Shown here: in pieces, positions 36,877-49,860 of the stretch
Layout: each line of letters begins with the position of its first letter
Numbering within the stretch: the stretch's first letter is position 1
Origin: Gymnogyps californianus
Lineage: Eukaryota; Chordata; Aves; Accipitriformes; Cathartidae
Assembly (NCBI RefSeq): GCF_018139145.2
Contig: NC_059471.1
Location: 216,337,494-216,401,493, forward strand
Direction of reading: 5' to 3'
Length of the DNA stretch: 64,000 bases
Made by a program: the position numbers and the translations under genes
Notes under the pieces: model-generated
The model's database searches: none
The model's input: the letters and a program-made list of their open reading frames with translations, nothing else
Told to the model about the DNA's origin: nothing

Positions 36877-39800
36877 CTGAAGCATGTAAAAAAATCAAAA
36901 AGTCAAATTATATTTCTTATATAATGGTCAACAGAAAGAATGCAAAAAAATGCATCCATGTCAGGCTTATCTGTAATCTAGAACAATGCGGAAAACTACT
37001 TGGAAGTTGGTTTTTTTTCAATGCAACTTCACCAGAAATACCCCTGCTCATCCAAAAAACACACAGCCAAATTTTAATTCTACTTGGATGAACCAAACCT
37101 TGCCCTTTGCCAAACACCCCATCTTCAGTATAGTGCCGTGGAGCACATGCTACAGCCCTGTCCACCACCATTTAAATCAGCCTTTATTCACCGATTACAG
37201 GTGTTTCCAAAGCTGATTACACTAAATATTCCACAGCCTAACTACCATGCTTTGTATTGATCATGGTTTTGCTTTTTCTAGAAAATCCCTGTATGACCTC
37301 CCAAACCTGGTGGTTATAGAAACAGCTGAAAATTCATTGCAGGTTGTGCCTCCCCAAACCCATCCCCTCCCCAATATTTAATACAATACTTCAATGCATT
37401 ATCATAGTTACCCATACACAAATATTTTATGTCTAACCACCTCACGATCCCTGAAATATTTGCGAACTCAAGAATATTCCTTTTGTGCAAGTGGAGTTAA
37501 ATAGGCCAGTGACAAAGAAAACATAAAATTAATGTTCCATACTGCCCATGAGAATTTGGTTAAGTTTCAGTTCTTACAATTCAATAGTGTTTCACATGAT
37601 TTTATCGATGACCTGAAAGCAAGCAGCAAAACTGACTTTGGAAAGCCAATAAGATATAATAAAACCCATGCAAGAGCATCATCATTTAATTCACTTGCCC
37701 CATTACTGACAATTCATAAGGGCAGAAATTTTCAGGGTGTAAAAACACAACAGGTCAAGGGCATACTAATGATGGAGGAGATGAAACCCATCCTCTCCTC
37801 CAGGTCCAGCTGAGTTTAAATTCTTTTCATCTGTGTCTTGCTTGCTGATCAAATACCATTCAAAAGAAGAGAAATGGATTTGTTTAACAGTATCTGATCA
37901 CTAAATTTATATATACGAAAGACAATATGAGCAGGGGAATGCAAATAACATTTGTTCCAAGGATACCCATCTGAATGCAAGTTTTTGCCCTGGAAAGTTT
38001 GTTAGTTTTTTGGGTTGATTTTTGGGTTTGATTCCCTGCCCCCCAAGATAATTAGCCATCAAAACAGCCAGATTTTACTGCACTGAAGATATGGGGGCCA
38101 AGAAGCGAATTATAGTCATGCTGCTTATTGCCCTGATCCTATCAAAGCTTTTGTATCACTGATAAAGTAGAAATATCAGATTATAAGAATACTAAATAAT
38201 ATATTTATCCAAAGGTTTGGTTCCCTATATTATGAAAGTAACTGGAAGATTCGGTAGGCCAGTAAGAAACTCAGAAAAAAAGTTTCTTCCATATAGCTAC
38301 CACCCCGGTACATTTGTACAGTAACGCAGACACAGCAAAGTTTAAAAATAATAATAAAAAAATATTCATTTATACAGGAGACAATATAAATATGCCAACA
38401 GAAGAGAATTCACTGCAGAAATAAAAACCTGTAAGGTAATATTATATTTATGGGGCCGCAGCAACATGATCCCAGTGAATATCAATTAGCTGTAACAAAA
38501 TAATTAACAGTAGCCATGTATTCAATTAGCTGAATGCTGCACTTTAGTTGTAAATGAGATATTGGAACAGGTTCATTGCTTCTTCACAAAGTAACTCTAA
38601 TAAACAAAGCATTTGCTTGGGTGTTATTTAGAAAACAGCTTCAGAAGGTCACCTTTGAGAAGCAGCCCATCTTCCCAAGGCCACCCAAAATTAAAATCAA
38701 AAAACAGATCACTAATATTAAATACAAGTTCTTCAGAATTGCTAGCAAGTTGGACCGAGATTTAAAGGCCAACCTGAGTTTCATTTTCAAAAGTAGTGCC
38801 TGGATTTAGCACAACACTGGTATGAGTTTCCATCACCGGAGAAATGGATGTCTACAAAAAATTCCCGCGCATTGCCTCGTACATGGCTGCAGGGACACTT
38901 GCAGAGCAGTCCCGTGATGAAGCCAAACCCTTTTCATGCAGGATACAACAGATACACATTAATTTTATGTACTTTGTAAGGTAGAACAGAGCAAATAATC
39001 AGCGGATTGAAAACGTATGTTTAATAATTATCTTTAAAAAATAAATAAAGGAATCCAGTTAGTTGGATACAGCAAGCTTCGAGGTGCGTGCAGTCTAGAA
39101 TTGCTATTCTTTAAGGAGTTGCAGGGGATAAATCATTATCAGGTAGTTTAGGAGGAGAAGTTTGTAGGCAGATTTCAAAATCAGCTCTTGAAGCTCTCAG
39201 CAGTCCCAGGTTTACAGCTGCCCCTTGGTACAGACTCTGAGCTCCAAATTCATTAACATCCATCGAGTTTACAGCAGAACACCGCTGAGATGGCTCCAGT
39301 TTGCATTCTTCTGGCAGAGAAAAATAATCCGCCTCAAAATAAGAATCCAGTTTTACACTAAATTTATACGTCATCATCAGCCATCTGAAAGTGCTCTGCC
39401 TAGGTCTTGCCAAGCTGCTTCACGGTCGTTTCCTCATCACCCCATCAAGAACGTGAGAGGACGGGGTAAGCGGACAACCAAGGGACCAAGTCTCCCGAGC
39501 CACATTCAAGGCTGCGAGTGAGACCAGGCATCAGGTCTGGGGGCTGAAAGAGCACCCTGTCACAACGGGTTTAACAAGACTAAGGGGGATTTGCCAAATG
39601 AAATGCTAACTAGAGCAATGGGGGCTTTTCTCATGGGAAAGGTCACATGAAGTATCTACAGGCCTTCGGGCAGGCCCACGTACTTTGAAGAAAAGGTTAA
39701 CGGATTAATAGGCAAAAGAAAGCAGTGGCAGAGGGCTGGCCTTCAGCAGCTCCAGAAGCACGACCATCTCGCAGGAGAACTGCTGGCAGGTCAGGATGAA

Positions 39801-40999
39801 TGTGATGCATCAGCACTACGAGAGAGCAGATCTCAAAAAATGATCTTTCACCATTATGTCGCTGGAGATTTTCCATTTGTTTTGCAAGTTGCGGTTTGCT
39901 GGATGAGCATATCTGTAGGTTAAAGCAGGGTGTGAATTTATGAGCTCGTTGACGGTAACGTCACTCAGGTACAGACTATGACTGTCACGTTGTAAAACAG
40001 TTGTTCAACATTTGATGTCCACTAAATTGCTCTGCCCAGAAACCCTTTTGCAGTGGACTACATTCACCCATCACATATAGCCCCGTGCATTCACGTTTGC
40101 ATGTTGATAAAATCAGATGAAAAAGGTTCGTTACTTGTATACGTTATTATGGTCAGCAAAACTACGATCTTCATTCACTGCATATAGTGTCCCATTAAAA
40201 ATGATTCTCAATCTCCACATTTAATATATGTTGGATTGCAACAGTTTTAAATTTTAACCTTCTATTTCAACATCTAAATACACATATCATTCTGAACGGG
40301 CAACAGGACTAACTTATGGATATTCTTAGGAACATATGCTTCTCCCTTCCCCCTCAAATAATTTCTTTTTGAAGCTATCACTAGTCACAAAATCATTCCT
40401 AACCAGAAAAAAATGATCCAGACACATCACTTTAAAAAAACTATGTTAATTTCCACTTGTAAAGGTAGAGAATAGCTATGAATTAGAAACAGCAGCAACA
40501 ATAATGCATCATAAAAAGTATTCTTTGACAACTGTAATTAAAACAAGCTTTTGTAATCACCAGTAAATGTGCTACAGTACATTTTCTAAAAATAATGAAG
40601 TCCTAAAAGAATGAGTAGTGCAGATAAAGATCACATTGAGAGGAGGCTAATGGAGAAAATTTAAAAATTGAATTTACGAACAAGTTAGGATCTAGCCTCC
40701 ACAGAACATGTGACATTAAGCTTCATTTACTAAATCTAGTTATAGTCCAAAGGAGAAGACGACCAATGTACACTGTGTCAAACGAGAGTTACAGATTCCA
40801 GTTTCTAATGTAAGCCACAGAAATATGCAACTGAAATCCAGAGGAACATTACTCTCCATCAAGACAGAAGCGCGTTGATGTTCTTGTCTCAACAAGAAGA
40901 GCTTCTATTACCATGTTCGAAGTAAAAAGCTGAACAAGGAAAATGTGGGACACCTGCTGAAGGAGGTGGATGATTTAGGGAGAGTAGACACGTATAGCT
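36877..40999. other. CHCHD3 intron upstream of the microexon
   Basis: AT-rich intron. About 38440-38545 contains repeated CAATTAGCTG motifs and ATTAAC cores, like some conserved enhancers. At 39950-39963 two TGACG half-sites face each other with a four-base spacer, resembling a spaced CRE. At 39410-39490 there is a slightly CpG-richer patch. No exon was recognised. Confidence 0.45.
39950..39963. promoter_or_regulatory. Possible spaced CRE-like palindrome
   Basis: TGACGGTAACGTCA has inverted TGACG half-sites four bases apart, rather than the zero to two bases of a classical CRE. A further CACG motif follows at about 39985. Such short motifs arise by chance, so support is weak. Confidence 0.25.
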
Positions 41000-41165
41000 G
41001 AGGTACTCAAAGGGACCTCAGGAGGTCATGTAAGTTCCTGCTCGAAACAGGGTCAACTAAGAGGCCAGACCTGGTACCTCAAGGCCGTATCCAGTTGGGT
41101 TTTGAAAACCTCCAAGCATGGAGGCTGAACAACCTCTACTGTGCCTTCTTCATCAGCAAGGTCTC
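41000..41165 (-). mobile_element. CR1 LINE 3' fragment
   Basis: Reverse-complement CR1 3' sequence: GGGACCTCAGGAGGTCATG is followed by CAGTTGGGTTTTGAAAACC and then CTCCAAGCATGGAGGCTGAA and CAACCTCTACTGTGCC. There is no terminal repeat unit and no coding part; it is an old copy. Confidence 0.75.
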
Positions 41166-41232
41166 CCAGACTCTGTCCAGAGACGGGGTTCAAGGAGAAG
41201 AAGCAGTAACAGCAGTAGGTAAGTACTGAGTC

Positions 41233-41290
41233 ACTGATCACTTGAGAGGACTCCGGGTTCCTTCCAGCCTGATCTATTTTATGATCCTAT
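41233..41290 (+). mobile_element. CR1 LINE 3' tail, opposite orientation
   Basis: TGATCACTTGAGAGGACTCC, GGGTTCCTTCCAGCCTG and ATTTTATGATCCTAT form a mutated plus-strand CR1 tail. It stands head-to-head with the minus-strand fragment at 41000-41165. Confidence 0.65.
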
Positions 41291-44200
41291 CCCCAAAACA
41301 AGGGGCAGAAAGATCACACAATTGTACCAAGCTGCTACGAAATGAGCAATATGAGTACTAAAGAAAAGCTGCACTTATCACCAAACTCTGCTCCTCACTG
41401 GGTGAACCATCTGGTTTGTTCAGTTTGAAATCAACAGATTCTAAAGATTTTATTTTCTTGAAAATAAAAATTAAAATATATTCATGACTATTATATTCAT
41501 TAGCAATACGCAGAAAAGCCTCATGTGTCCATCCAATCATAGTTCAAAGAAAAGAGAGATGCTAAACAAATCTGTATTACATATATGCATGTCAATGGGA
41601 ATAAAAGAAAGGCATGACTTATTTCTGAAACTGTATACGTGCTTTTCATTTAACTAACACAGTCCAAAAAGATCAAACATTTTAAAGACTATCTGTACTG
41701 CTGCCAGGTATTTGTAGCAATTGAAATAATGTCTATAACCATTTCTGACAGCTTCTGATGTTTCAGTCATGTGTCAAATATGTAAAGTTTTCCACTAATC
41801 TTCAAGAAGCACAGACTGCTCCGTATGAGCCAAAGTGGATTTCTCTATATAAAAATGGAGCAAGAGAACTATTATCCTGTAAAGTTCAGGAAAAACAACT
41901 GCCAGTAAACAGATTCAGGACTACTTTCTACTTCCATCTTTGTCGCGATATCGCTATTGTAGTAAGCCATAAATATTTGTGTCCTTTTTTTTTTACTGTG
42001 TTCAGAATTGATCTAAGGATTCTACAGAAGTACTTTGAAATTCCTGGATGAAATGAACAACAGAAAGATAAAGAAGAGGTATTAGTAAGCACTGTGAGCC
42101 AATATTTGATGTACTTTAAAACAATGCATCATGTAAACCAAAGGAAAACATAAGGAACCACCACCCTTCCAGAAGGTATTCTCACTCCAGATCACCACTG
42201 AAGTCCAAAAACAAGTCAGTAAGAAGAAATTTGCACCTCAGTTGCCTAATATCTAAATATTCCGACTAGAGAAAATTTTGAAATCTTCTAAGCTTTCCAT
42301 CTAGGAACTTTTATTCTTGTTTCAGGAATCCAGCATCTTTTGTCAACACTTTGATATTATATTTTTAAAAGCCACAACTTATTTCTTTTGCCTTGTACTG
42401 AAGATTCAGTAGACTGAAGGTAAACAGTGAAATAATTCTTATAGATGCTGCACTAATATAAGCAATGAAAACTCAACATCGCATTGAAGCCCACTTCAAA
42501 GTCAATCTCGTCTGAAATCTCATAGAAAACTTACTGTATCTGCTGTTTATTAGCGGTCTAGCAGCATCAGGGACCACACATTCTCCAATGTTATTTTCCA
42601 TCTGCGAACATCCTACTTCTTGTATCAAATGATCAAAACTATACATGAATTGATACAATTTCCTTCCAACAGAAGTCGAATCATTGGAACTGGCTGCTCA
42701 ATCTGTTATCCTGGTAACCAATTTCCACTAAAGGCAAAAAATGATGATGTCCAAGTATGTAAATCCACTTCTGAATACAAAATTAGAGTACATTTATTTC
42801 TTCTCAGCTATTCAAGTTATTGATTTCTGCTTAAGACGCAAAATTGAATCACTTGTAACTACATCAGGTGTTTCTCAATTCGAAAGACACAATATAAGCA
42901 GTACCTTCATTTTTGGATGTTCAAGAAGGCACTACTTAAAAATATCTTTAAGACAATAGATAATCTGTATTTTTTTGGAAATTAGATCTTGTTAAATTGA
43001 ACTCTTCTTTTTAGTAAGAAACAAACCAGCAAAACTCTCTTTCAAACAATGCGGCCATACTGTTTACCATTATTCCAAAACAGAGAGATTTTCCTAATCA
43101 GCCTGACAAAAAAAGAACTGCAAATAGTAGGTAATTTAAGACAGAAGTTGTAACTCAGCAACAAGCTGATGTTTCAAATGGAGCATATGAATTAACAGCA
43201 AAATATTTAGGTATTTAACCTCAGCATTGCCAAGGGAGTATCGTTTTGGTCAGTTTTGGGAACGCTACAGCTTTCACAAAAGACCTTCTCCCAAGAAGAT
43301 ACACAAAAAATTGACATGGTAAAGAAAATATTTATAGCTAACTGGTATGTTATATATACATATCAAGGCTATACAAAAGTTATCCCATGGAATAGGTCAT
43401 TGCTTTTTAGCTCTTCTGTTTCATTCTTTGCAGCACTTGGAAAACTCAATTCAAGTAAATAATAGGACAGTTACATAGTTCTTTTCATCGTATCTCTAAA
43501 GCATTTAACTAAGTGTGAAAATCCTATGTGATAAGAAAAGTTACTATAACCGTTTAAATTATTAAATACAAAATAACATCCAGCAAAACCAGAAAGCAAA
43601 GCCTTGGGAAAGCGGGGGGAAATAGCAGGAAGCTTGTGTGGGGATACAGCAAGATTTAATGCTCTTTGTATTTTAATTACCAAATTACAATGCTGGTCTT
43701 TCAGCATTTTCTTTAAAGTTTTAGCAACTTATTCTGAAATAAACCCACAAGAGAATTACTGCCTTGAGTAGAGCACCTCTGAAAGGAGCTGGGATTGATT
43801 TATGTATTGATTATTGGTGAGCATCTTCCTTTTATATAATCCTATAACACGTGTCATTGAATTTCTGTGTCCAACTTCCATTCATTGCACTTTTATTTCT
43901 CTTCTCATTTGATTGCAGAGTCTCTAGGGCAGAGCCTGGAACTCACTACACATCTGTGCAGTGTTTAACATAATTATACTTCAAGCTCTGCTGGCGTTTG
44001 TATTATTCTAATAGAAATAAATAATATTCTAAGCACAGAAAAGATATAAAACTGATGGAAAAAGCAGACAATACAAGACAGTAAGGGAGACTTGATTTAC
44101 ACTTGATTTTTGTAAAGACCATGCTGGAAAAACAAATGAAAATAATTTAAATTTTTTTTTAAAAACCCTGCCCAGTTCAGATGATATATATCTGAGTGTG

Positions 44201-45059
44201 CTAGTAATTTGGGACTGAGCAACTAAAAAAACCCCAAACTTATAAATATCATTTACTAATTGGAGGCAGGAAATACATTTAAGAAAGGGTCTGATACTAA
44301 CATTTCTATTCCTTGCTCTGACATCCCTGTCATGTAAATTCGTTGACACAACATTTAGAGTGATTAACATAGCAGGGCAGAGACTGGCTTTTACAAAAAC
44401 ATGGTTCTACATTTTACGATAATTTTTTCTCACAATAGGAAAGAATAAAACAGTTGACTAATGGGATATTAAAAAATAATTCAACAATATCTTACACAGA
44501 AAGAAAAATGAAAAGCAAATAACCATCAAATCCTATGAAATGCTCAAAGGTTTAATAAAAATTACTGCATAGAAATGGCCAAAAAGATCAAACCAGAGAA
44601 GATTATGTGGTCAATGTCCCAGGTTTCAGTTTCCAATTTAGATTACTTCAGTCATCTAGAAAAAGGCATACATTGAGATGATCGCAACTGGAGATCATCT
44701 TAATTCATGAAGACCATGTAGAACACCACAAGAAGCTATTTAAGGTACAAGGATCAGGCAGCCTGAAGACAGGCAGGATCCAGGAAGGACGAATGGAAAA
44801 TGATACAGCTTGGAAGCAAAAGCCTGCACCAGCCATGTGAAGCATTTTTGTTCTGATTGTAAACCCCCCGAGAAAGACTTTATATTCCCACAGGCAAGCC
44901 AATAAAAACTTGTCCCATGCATTAACAATAGCCAAATAAAAACAGAAAGAGATTTATGAAGAAAAGGGGAAAGAGAAGACAGCACCACACTGAGATTGCA
45001 TTATTTGACATAGACCAAATAAACTCCCAGATCCCCCCAGAGCTCTGGTCACTACAGCC
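41291..45059. other. CHCHD3 intron, no recognised element
   Basis: AT-rich intron. Many open frames of 60-113 codons on both strands overlap and look like chance. A small perfect 8-bp stem (AGATGATC ... GATCATCT) lies at about 44677-44701 with a nine-base loop; it is too short to call an RNA. Confidence 0.6.
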
Positions 45060-45610
45060 AAAAGCTTCAGAGAAGAGAGAAGCTGGAGATACATACAGAT
45101 CAAAACCATCACAAGTGCTTTGTGTACATAGAAGGGTACATGATAGAGGCATACAAAATAATTAGATGTTCAGAGAAGGTGAGTCAGGCTCTCTTATTTA
45201 CTCCTTCTCATAATACAAGACAGAGGAGATATTCAGTGAACAGTGAAATTGAAAAGCAACAAATTTGAAACCAATTAAATGCATAATTAACCTGCAGAAC
45301 TCATTGCCACAAGTTATCAGTGAAGCCAATCGCTTAGCAAAAATCCAAAAAAGTTTAGATGTTTGTATTAACTCTGAAAACATCCGCAGTTATACCGCTA
45401 AGGTAGCTGAGACTCTGGATTCCTTTAAGGACTGTAAACCTCATCATTCTGACAACAATTAATTGAAGTCTGTCACGCATGAATTAGAAGAGATTAGGAG
45501 AAAACTCCCTGCCCTTTTTGTACCACCTGTATGTTACAAAGTGCCTCCAGAGAACTACTTTGTTTCTTGTGGCATATGACAAAAACCATTATTTGAGTCA
45601 AAAATTTCAG
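45060..45610 (+). mobile_element. Ancient CR1/L3-type LINE fossil
   Basis: The plus strand contains, in order, blocks typical of old amniote CR1/L3 3' ends: GGTACATGATAGAGGCATAC, TCTCATAATACAAGACAGAG, ATTAACCTGCAGAACTCATT immediately followed by GCCACAAGTTATCAGTGA, then GCAAAAATCCAAAAAAGTTT and AGAAGAGATTAGGAGAAAAC. They correspond to the region encoding ...GYMIEAYKII... and ...NLQNSLPQVISEA... followed by the 3' untranslated part. The 65-codon open frame at 45265-45462 is therefore a leftover of LINE coding sequence. Divergence from the young CR1 copies is large, which fits a very old insertion. The end points are approximate. Confidence 0.75.
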
Positions 45611-46140
45611 CCACTTTCAGTCAGCTGCTGTGATGCTGTATGTACATAACCAAGAAAAAAAGCCCTAAATAAGCCTTGCCAACTTTTTTCTTTCACAATC
45701 AAGATGACAATTTATATAGGGATTACACAGATCAATGCAGAAAGCTTCAAGAAGTCTTCTTGCAGAACTGCCTCTCATTTGTGTGTTGGTAACAGCTAAA
45801 CAGTGTAAGAAACCGAAGTTAAATGAAACTCAAGGTATAAAACAAAACAAAATATCTAATCAGCAGGGAAAAAAAACCAGCTAACAAGTAAATTTAAATA
45901 CTGCTGAGACAGAAACCAGAATGCCGAACTGGTTCAACTGACTTGTGCAGAAAGACAGACTGCAGTTTCTCTGCTCAGCGAATTTCCTACCATTAGCCTT
46001 ATTGTTCTTAAGACAGAGAAATCCAGGCAGCAAAAAGCACAATTTTCCAGCCTGAAGAAAAGAAAAAGTGCTGAGAAGCACACTGAAGACAAGGACAGTG
46101 AATCCATGCTCTGAGTTTACCAAAGCAAACCAATACTGAT

Positions 46141-46201
46141 GCCTCCTCTAGCCTCTCCCTTCCCATTTCTCCTTCTCCCTCTTCTTCTCTTCACCTTCCC
46201 A
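46141..46201. repeat. Polypyrimidine tract
   Basis: About sixty bases of C and T with very few purines, ending in CTTCTTCTCTTCACCTTCCC. Such tracts can take up unusual DNA structures; no gene function is implied. Confidence 0.8.
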
Positions 46202-49200
46202 AACAAACATAAAAATGGCAAAATTGTCACAGCTATGACTTACGCTCTGCTCTGACACTTCAGCTGCTTAAACAACTATCAAGGGTGAGTAGAAATTAGG
46301 ACTGTAATTTCAATCTAAATAATAAGAAGTCAATCACTTGAAAATCAAATATTACCACTGTAAGGGCTGGGTAGAAATGGATGAGAATGTCCCACTGTGA
46401 TCCACCACTAGAGAAACTATTAATTACCGTGTTGGTTTTTCTTATTGTTTACTGCTGTATCACAAATAGAGCAGCTCAACCTTACACATCGATTAGGATT
46501 CAGCTGTGTTCAGTGCTGCACAAATGCAATACGGACAATTAGTGGAAGGAAGAATACCTGCGAGATTTAAAGTAATATATATTCAAGAGATAAGAAGGTA
46601 AGAAAAAGACCACAGACAACAATTAACATCCAATAAGCCGTATTTCAGGAATTTTTCCATTCTCGGAGAGCGTGAGTGGTAGAAGGCACAATAACAAACA
46701 AGCTACACTTTTGCTACTTGTTATTATAACTTCCAGAGATGTAAATGTTATCAGTCATCAGGACTATCCTGATATTCACCACTTTTTGTTTGTTTATAGT
46801 TTTAAGCGGAAGAGAATTAGGGCTCTAACGCAAAAAGCTGCTGGCTCAAGGGCATTCACTATCAATGAAGTCCAACATAGTGCCCTTACTGCATCTCAAG
46901 CAACACGACCCTAAAATGGAGTAAGCACAGTCCTGGGGTGCAGGAGCATGAGTTGTGCCCTCAGTTCAACTGCTTGTGTAACCTCAGAAAAACATTTCTT
47001 TCCTTTTCTTTTCCTTTTTCAGGGCATCGGTGATGGTTGCAAGGAGGCTGAGGGCTCTCTGTACAGTGCTTGGAGAATCTACAACCCATACATTTTATAA
47101 AGGAATACTATTATTTTAACATGACCATTTTGTTGTGGGTGAGAAAGTATGCAAGTGAAAGCAAGCACTTAAAAGTACTTTATAGAAAAGTGGTTTCATC
47201 CCAATCAATAGAATGCTTCAGGAAAATATAAGCTGCCAAGTACTTTTACAATAATGGCAAAAAAAACCTCCCTTACATTTTGGGAGTTGCTAAAACATGT
47301 CAATTTTACACAATCTTTTGTGTACTGCCCAACATTTTGAGTGCTAGAAAGCAAAGCTCTTCTCTGAATTTGTGAAGTGTTTTTTTTTTACTGCATGCTT
47401 AAAGCTTATTTGTCATGCAATACAGACTGTTCTAGCCCACAGTGAGAATTAGTGCTTAATTTTCTAAACGTGGAGAGACATACCAACTACTTGCAGAAGT
47501 AATGTCACTAGTATTTGCATGAAATTGAGATTAGCAAAGAATTGTTAAAATTAGATTAATTCAGAAATGGTAGAAGAGTAACAACTTTTCTCTGTCCTTA
47601 AAGAGGAAAAAAGAAAAAAAAAATTCTGCAGAACAAAACATGACCGATCATAAACAGGCAAAAAGATCTAATAAAATGTTTATTCATCCCTCATAATACA
47701 GAGTACACGACACCCTGTTGAGGTTTCAGATTATTAAACAAGATATGGCTCTGCAATGAAACGAGAAGAAAACCTGGACTAGGGATTGAAGGACTTTCCC
47801 TTGTCTTCCAAGTGCGTTGGTCTGGTGTCAGATAAATACAGAAGTCATGGTGACAAGATCAAGGCAGATTGTCTGGAAGATTGACTGAAAAAGTCAGGAA
47901 AGGACAGAACTCTTGTTTCATCCACTTTTTTCCCTCCTCATTCTGTCTTGTGAATTGTAAGGTAAGCCAGATTTCAGAGACAAACAACAGAAAAGTATAT
48001 AATTGACTTCCTATGCACTCTTCTTGGAATATTTTATTAATTGTTCTTCATTCATGAGTGCAAGCATCTAAAGCCACTCAGAAGAGATTCTCCTTTTTTA
48101 TAATTTTGGGTCTAGAGGAGTAACACATACAATAGAGGTTAAGAGATTTCAAAAGGAAATTTTGAAAGAAGAAAAACATTATTGCACTGCAGAAAACAAG
48201 AAATACTATATGTATTATATATTTAATATACATATATAATTGCATTTAATTATCTTGCTACTATCTGCAAGATATCACATCTATCTGCAAGGTAACACAG
48301 CTATTCACGCTTACCTGATATTCTACCTTTATTTAACTCTGATACACATGCCCAGGGATGAAGAGGCTAAAGAACTCAATTTCCAACAGAAATTACATTT
48401 TTCTTGTAACAGACCTCATTGTGTAGCAACTTCTGACCACTAAAAATTACATAAAAATTATTTATATGTGAGAAAATACAGACATCTTCTGGTACATTTA
48501 TCACCATGTAGTATGATCCCACTAAATTTCAACGACTTAAGGAGATGAGGTTCAGTTCATTATCGAGTGAGACAACACAGCAAAGTCCATGTTGACAACT
48601 GTAGCAACCGGTATGGTTTAATTTAAGCTAGTACTGAATCAGTGCTTTAACAAGGTGCTACGGAAACGCACGACTGTTTTGAAATGGGACATAAAACCCG
48701 TGTCCTAACCACCTGTCAGTAAAATGTCTAAAGTCCTCCTGTAAAAATTGGGTTCCCCCATTCCCCTAACCGAATGTCAGCTTTGTTAACTGTAATCTGC
48801 CTTTCCAAACTCAACAGGCAGTCTCCGGCAACGACTATTTTTCACTTCTTTCTTTATGCTATTGAGCACTATTAGACATCTGCCACATTCTGCTTTCACA
48901 GCCTCAATTTATAGGTGGAGGAAGCAATATATTTACATGCAGAAGGTAAAATGTATTCGGGCACTGAAATACTGACAAGGTAACTGTGGTAGAAGCACAA
49001 GTGTTATTACCGCTGGTGACATAGAGTCCGAGCCCAGCTCAGACACACTCCAAAGGAGAGATGGAGGCATGAATCTACATTATGCAGAATATGACCACAC
49101 ATGCATAAATTCAGCTCCTATAAACTAAAATTAAAGGAAGTCCTGTTTGTTTTTATGAAACCTTAATCTGTAACACATAGTGAGCAGTATTTTTTTTAAT

Positions 49201-49435
49201 GATGGGGAAATAGCCTCATGTCTGCTCTTACTTAACCGGAGTCAATAAAAAAAACAAACAAAAAAAAAAGGCCAAAGCAGTTTTCCCTGAAATTTAAGCT
49301 GTAAGGGTTTACTATGGTAGAAAAAACTAATTTTAAGACAAACCTGGATTTTTTAAAAAATCGTTAAGAAAAAGACCAAAACACACATGGTCTACGGCCC
49401 ATGTAAATAGAGCTGCTTCATCAATCAAGACTTAA

Positions 49436-49505
49436 AAAAAAACCAAACCAAAAACAAACAAAAAAACCCACAAAAAAACCCCCCAAACCACCAAAAAAAC
49501 CCAAA
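49436..49505. repeat. A/C-rich low-complexity run
   Basis: Seventy bases of A with CC or CCC interruptions, no G, such as AAAAAAACCCACAAAAAAAC. A degenerate simple repeat. Confidence 0.85.
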
Positions 49506-49640
49506 ATTAAGACAAAATAAAAAGAGCAATTACCAGATTGGAATCTGCCTATTCAAACCTGACAGATGACCTCTGGATTCACTACTTGTAATTTTTTTTC
49601 CACTTAGGTCCTTCACTGCAAGTCCTTTTACTACTAAGCT

Positions 49641-49860
49641 TCAGGTAATTCTACTGCTAGTCTTGTCTTCTGCACTTGTGGTCCCCATTCCTCCTTCTCC
49701 CCTGCACCGACTCCCAAACAGCTCAGCACACCGCGGGTGCCAGGACGGGAACGGGACCGGCGCCTGGTTCGGTGGTCTCCTCCAGCCGGGCGTGCTTCTT
49801 CAGCCTGGCCTCCCATGGAATCACAGCATCAGAGCAGTAACGATCCACCCCCCTGACCAT
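49641..49860. other. Small GC- and CpG-rich patch
   Basis: About 49715-49800 has roughly ten CpGs in under 100 bases (CACCGCGGGTG, GACGGGAACGGGACCGGCGC, GCCGGGCGTG), in sharp contrast to its AT-rich surroundings. No recognised transposon block or exon matches it. It may be a remnant of a GC-rich LTR or a small unmethylated regulatory patch. Confidence 0.4.

Larger units (their letters stand above)
45611..49640. other. CHCHD3 intron with simple-sequence tracts
   Basis: AT-rich intron. 46141-46201 is an almost pure pyrimidine tract (purine-rich on the gene's sense strand). 48205-48240 is an AT palindromic stretch. 49436-49505 is an A/C-rich low-complexity run. No exon or transposon was recognised. 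Confidence 0.6.

Noticed and set aside
44677..44701. Small hairpin as a microRNA
   Set aside because: The stem is only 8 bp with a nine-base loop, far shorter than a pre-miRNA.
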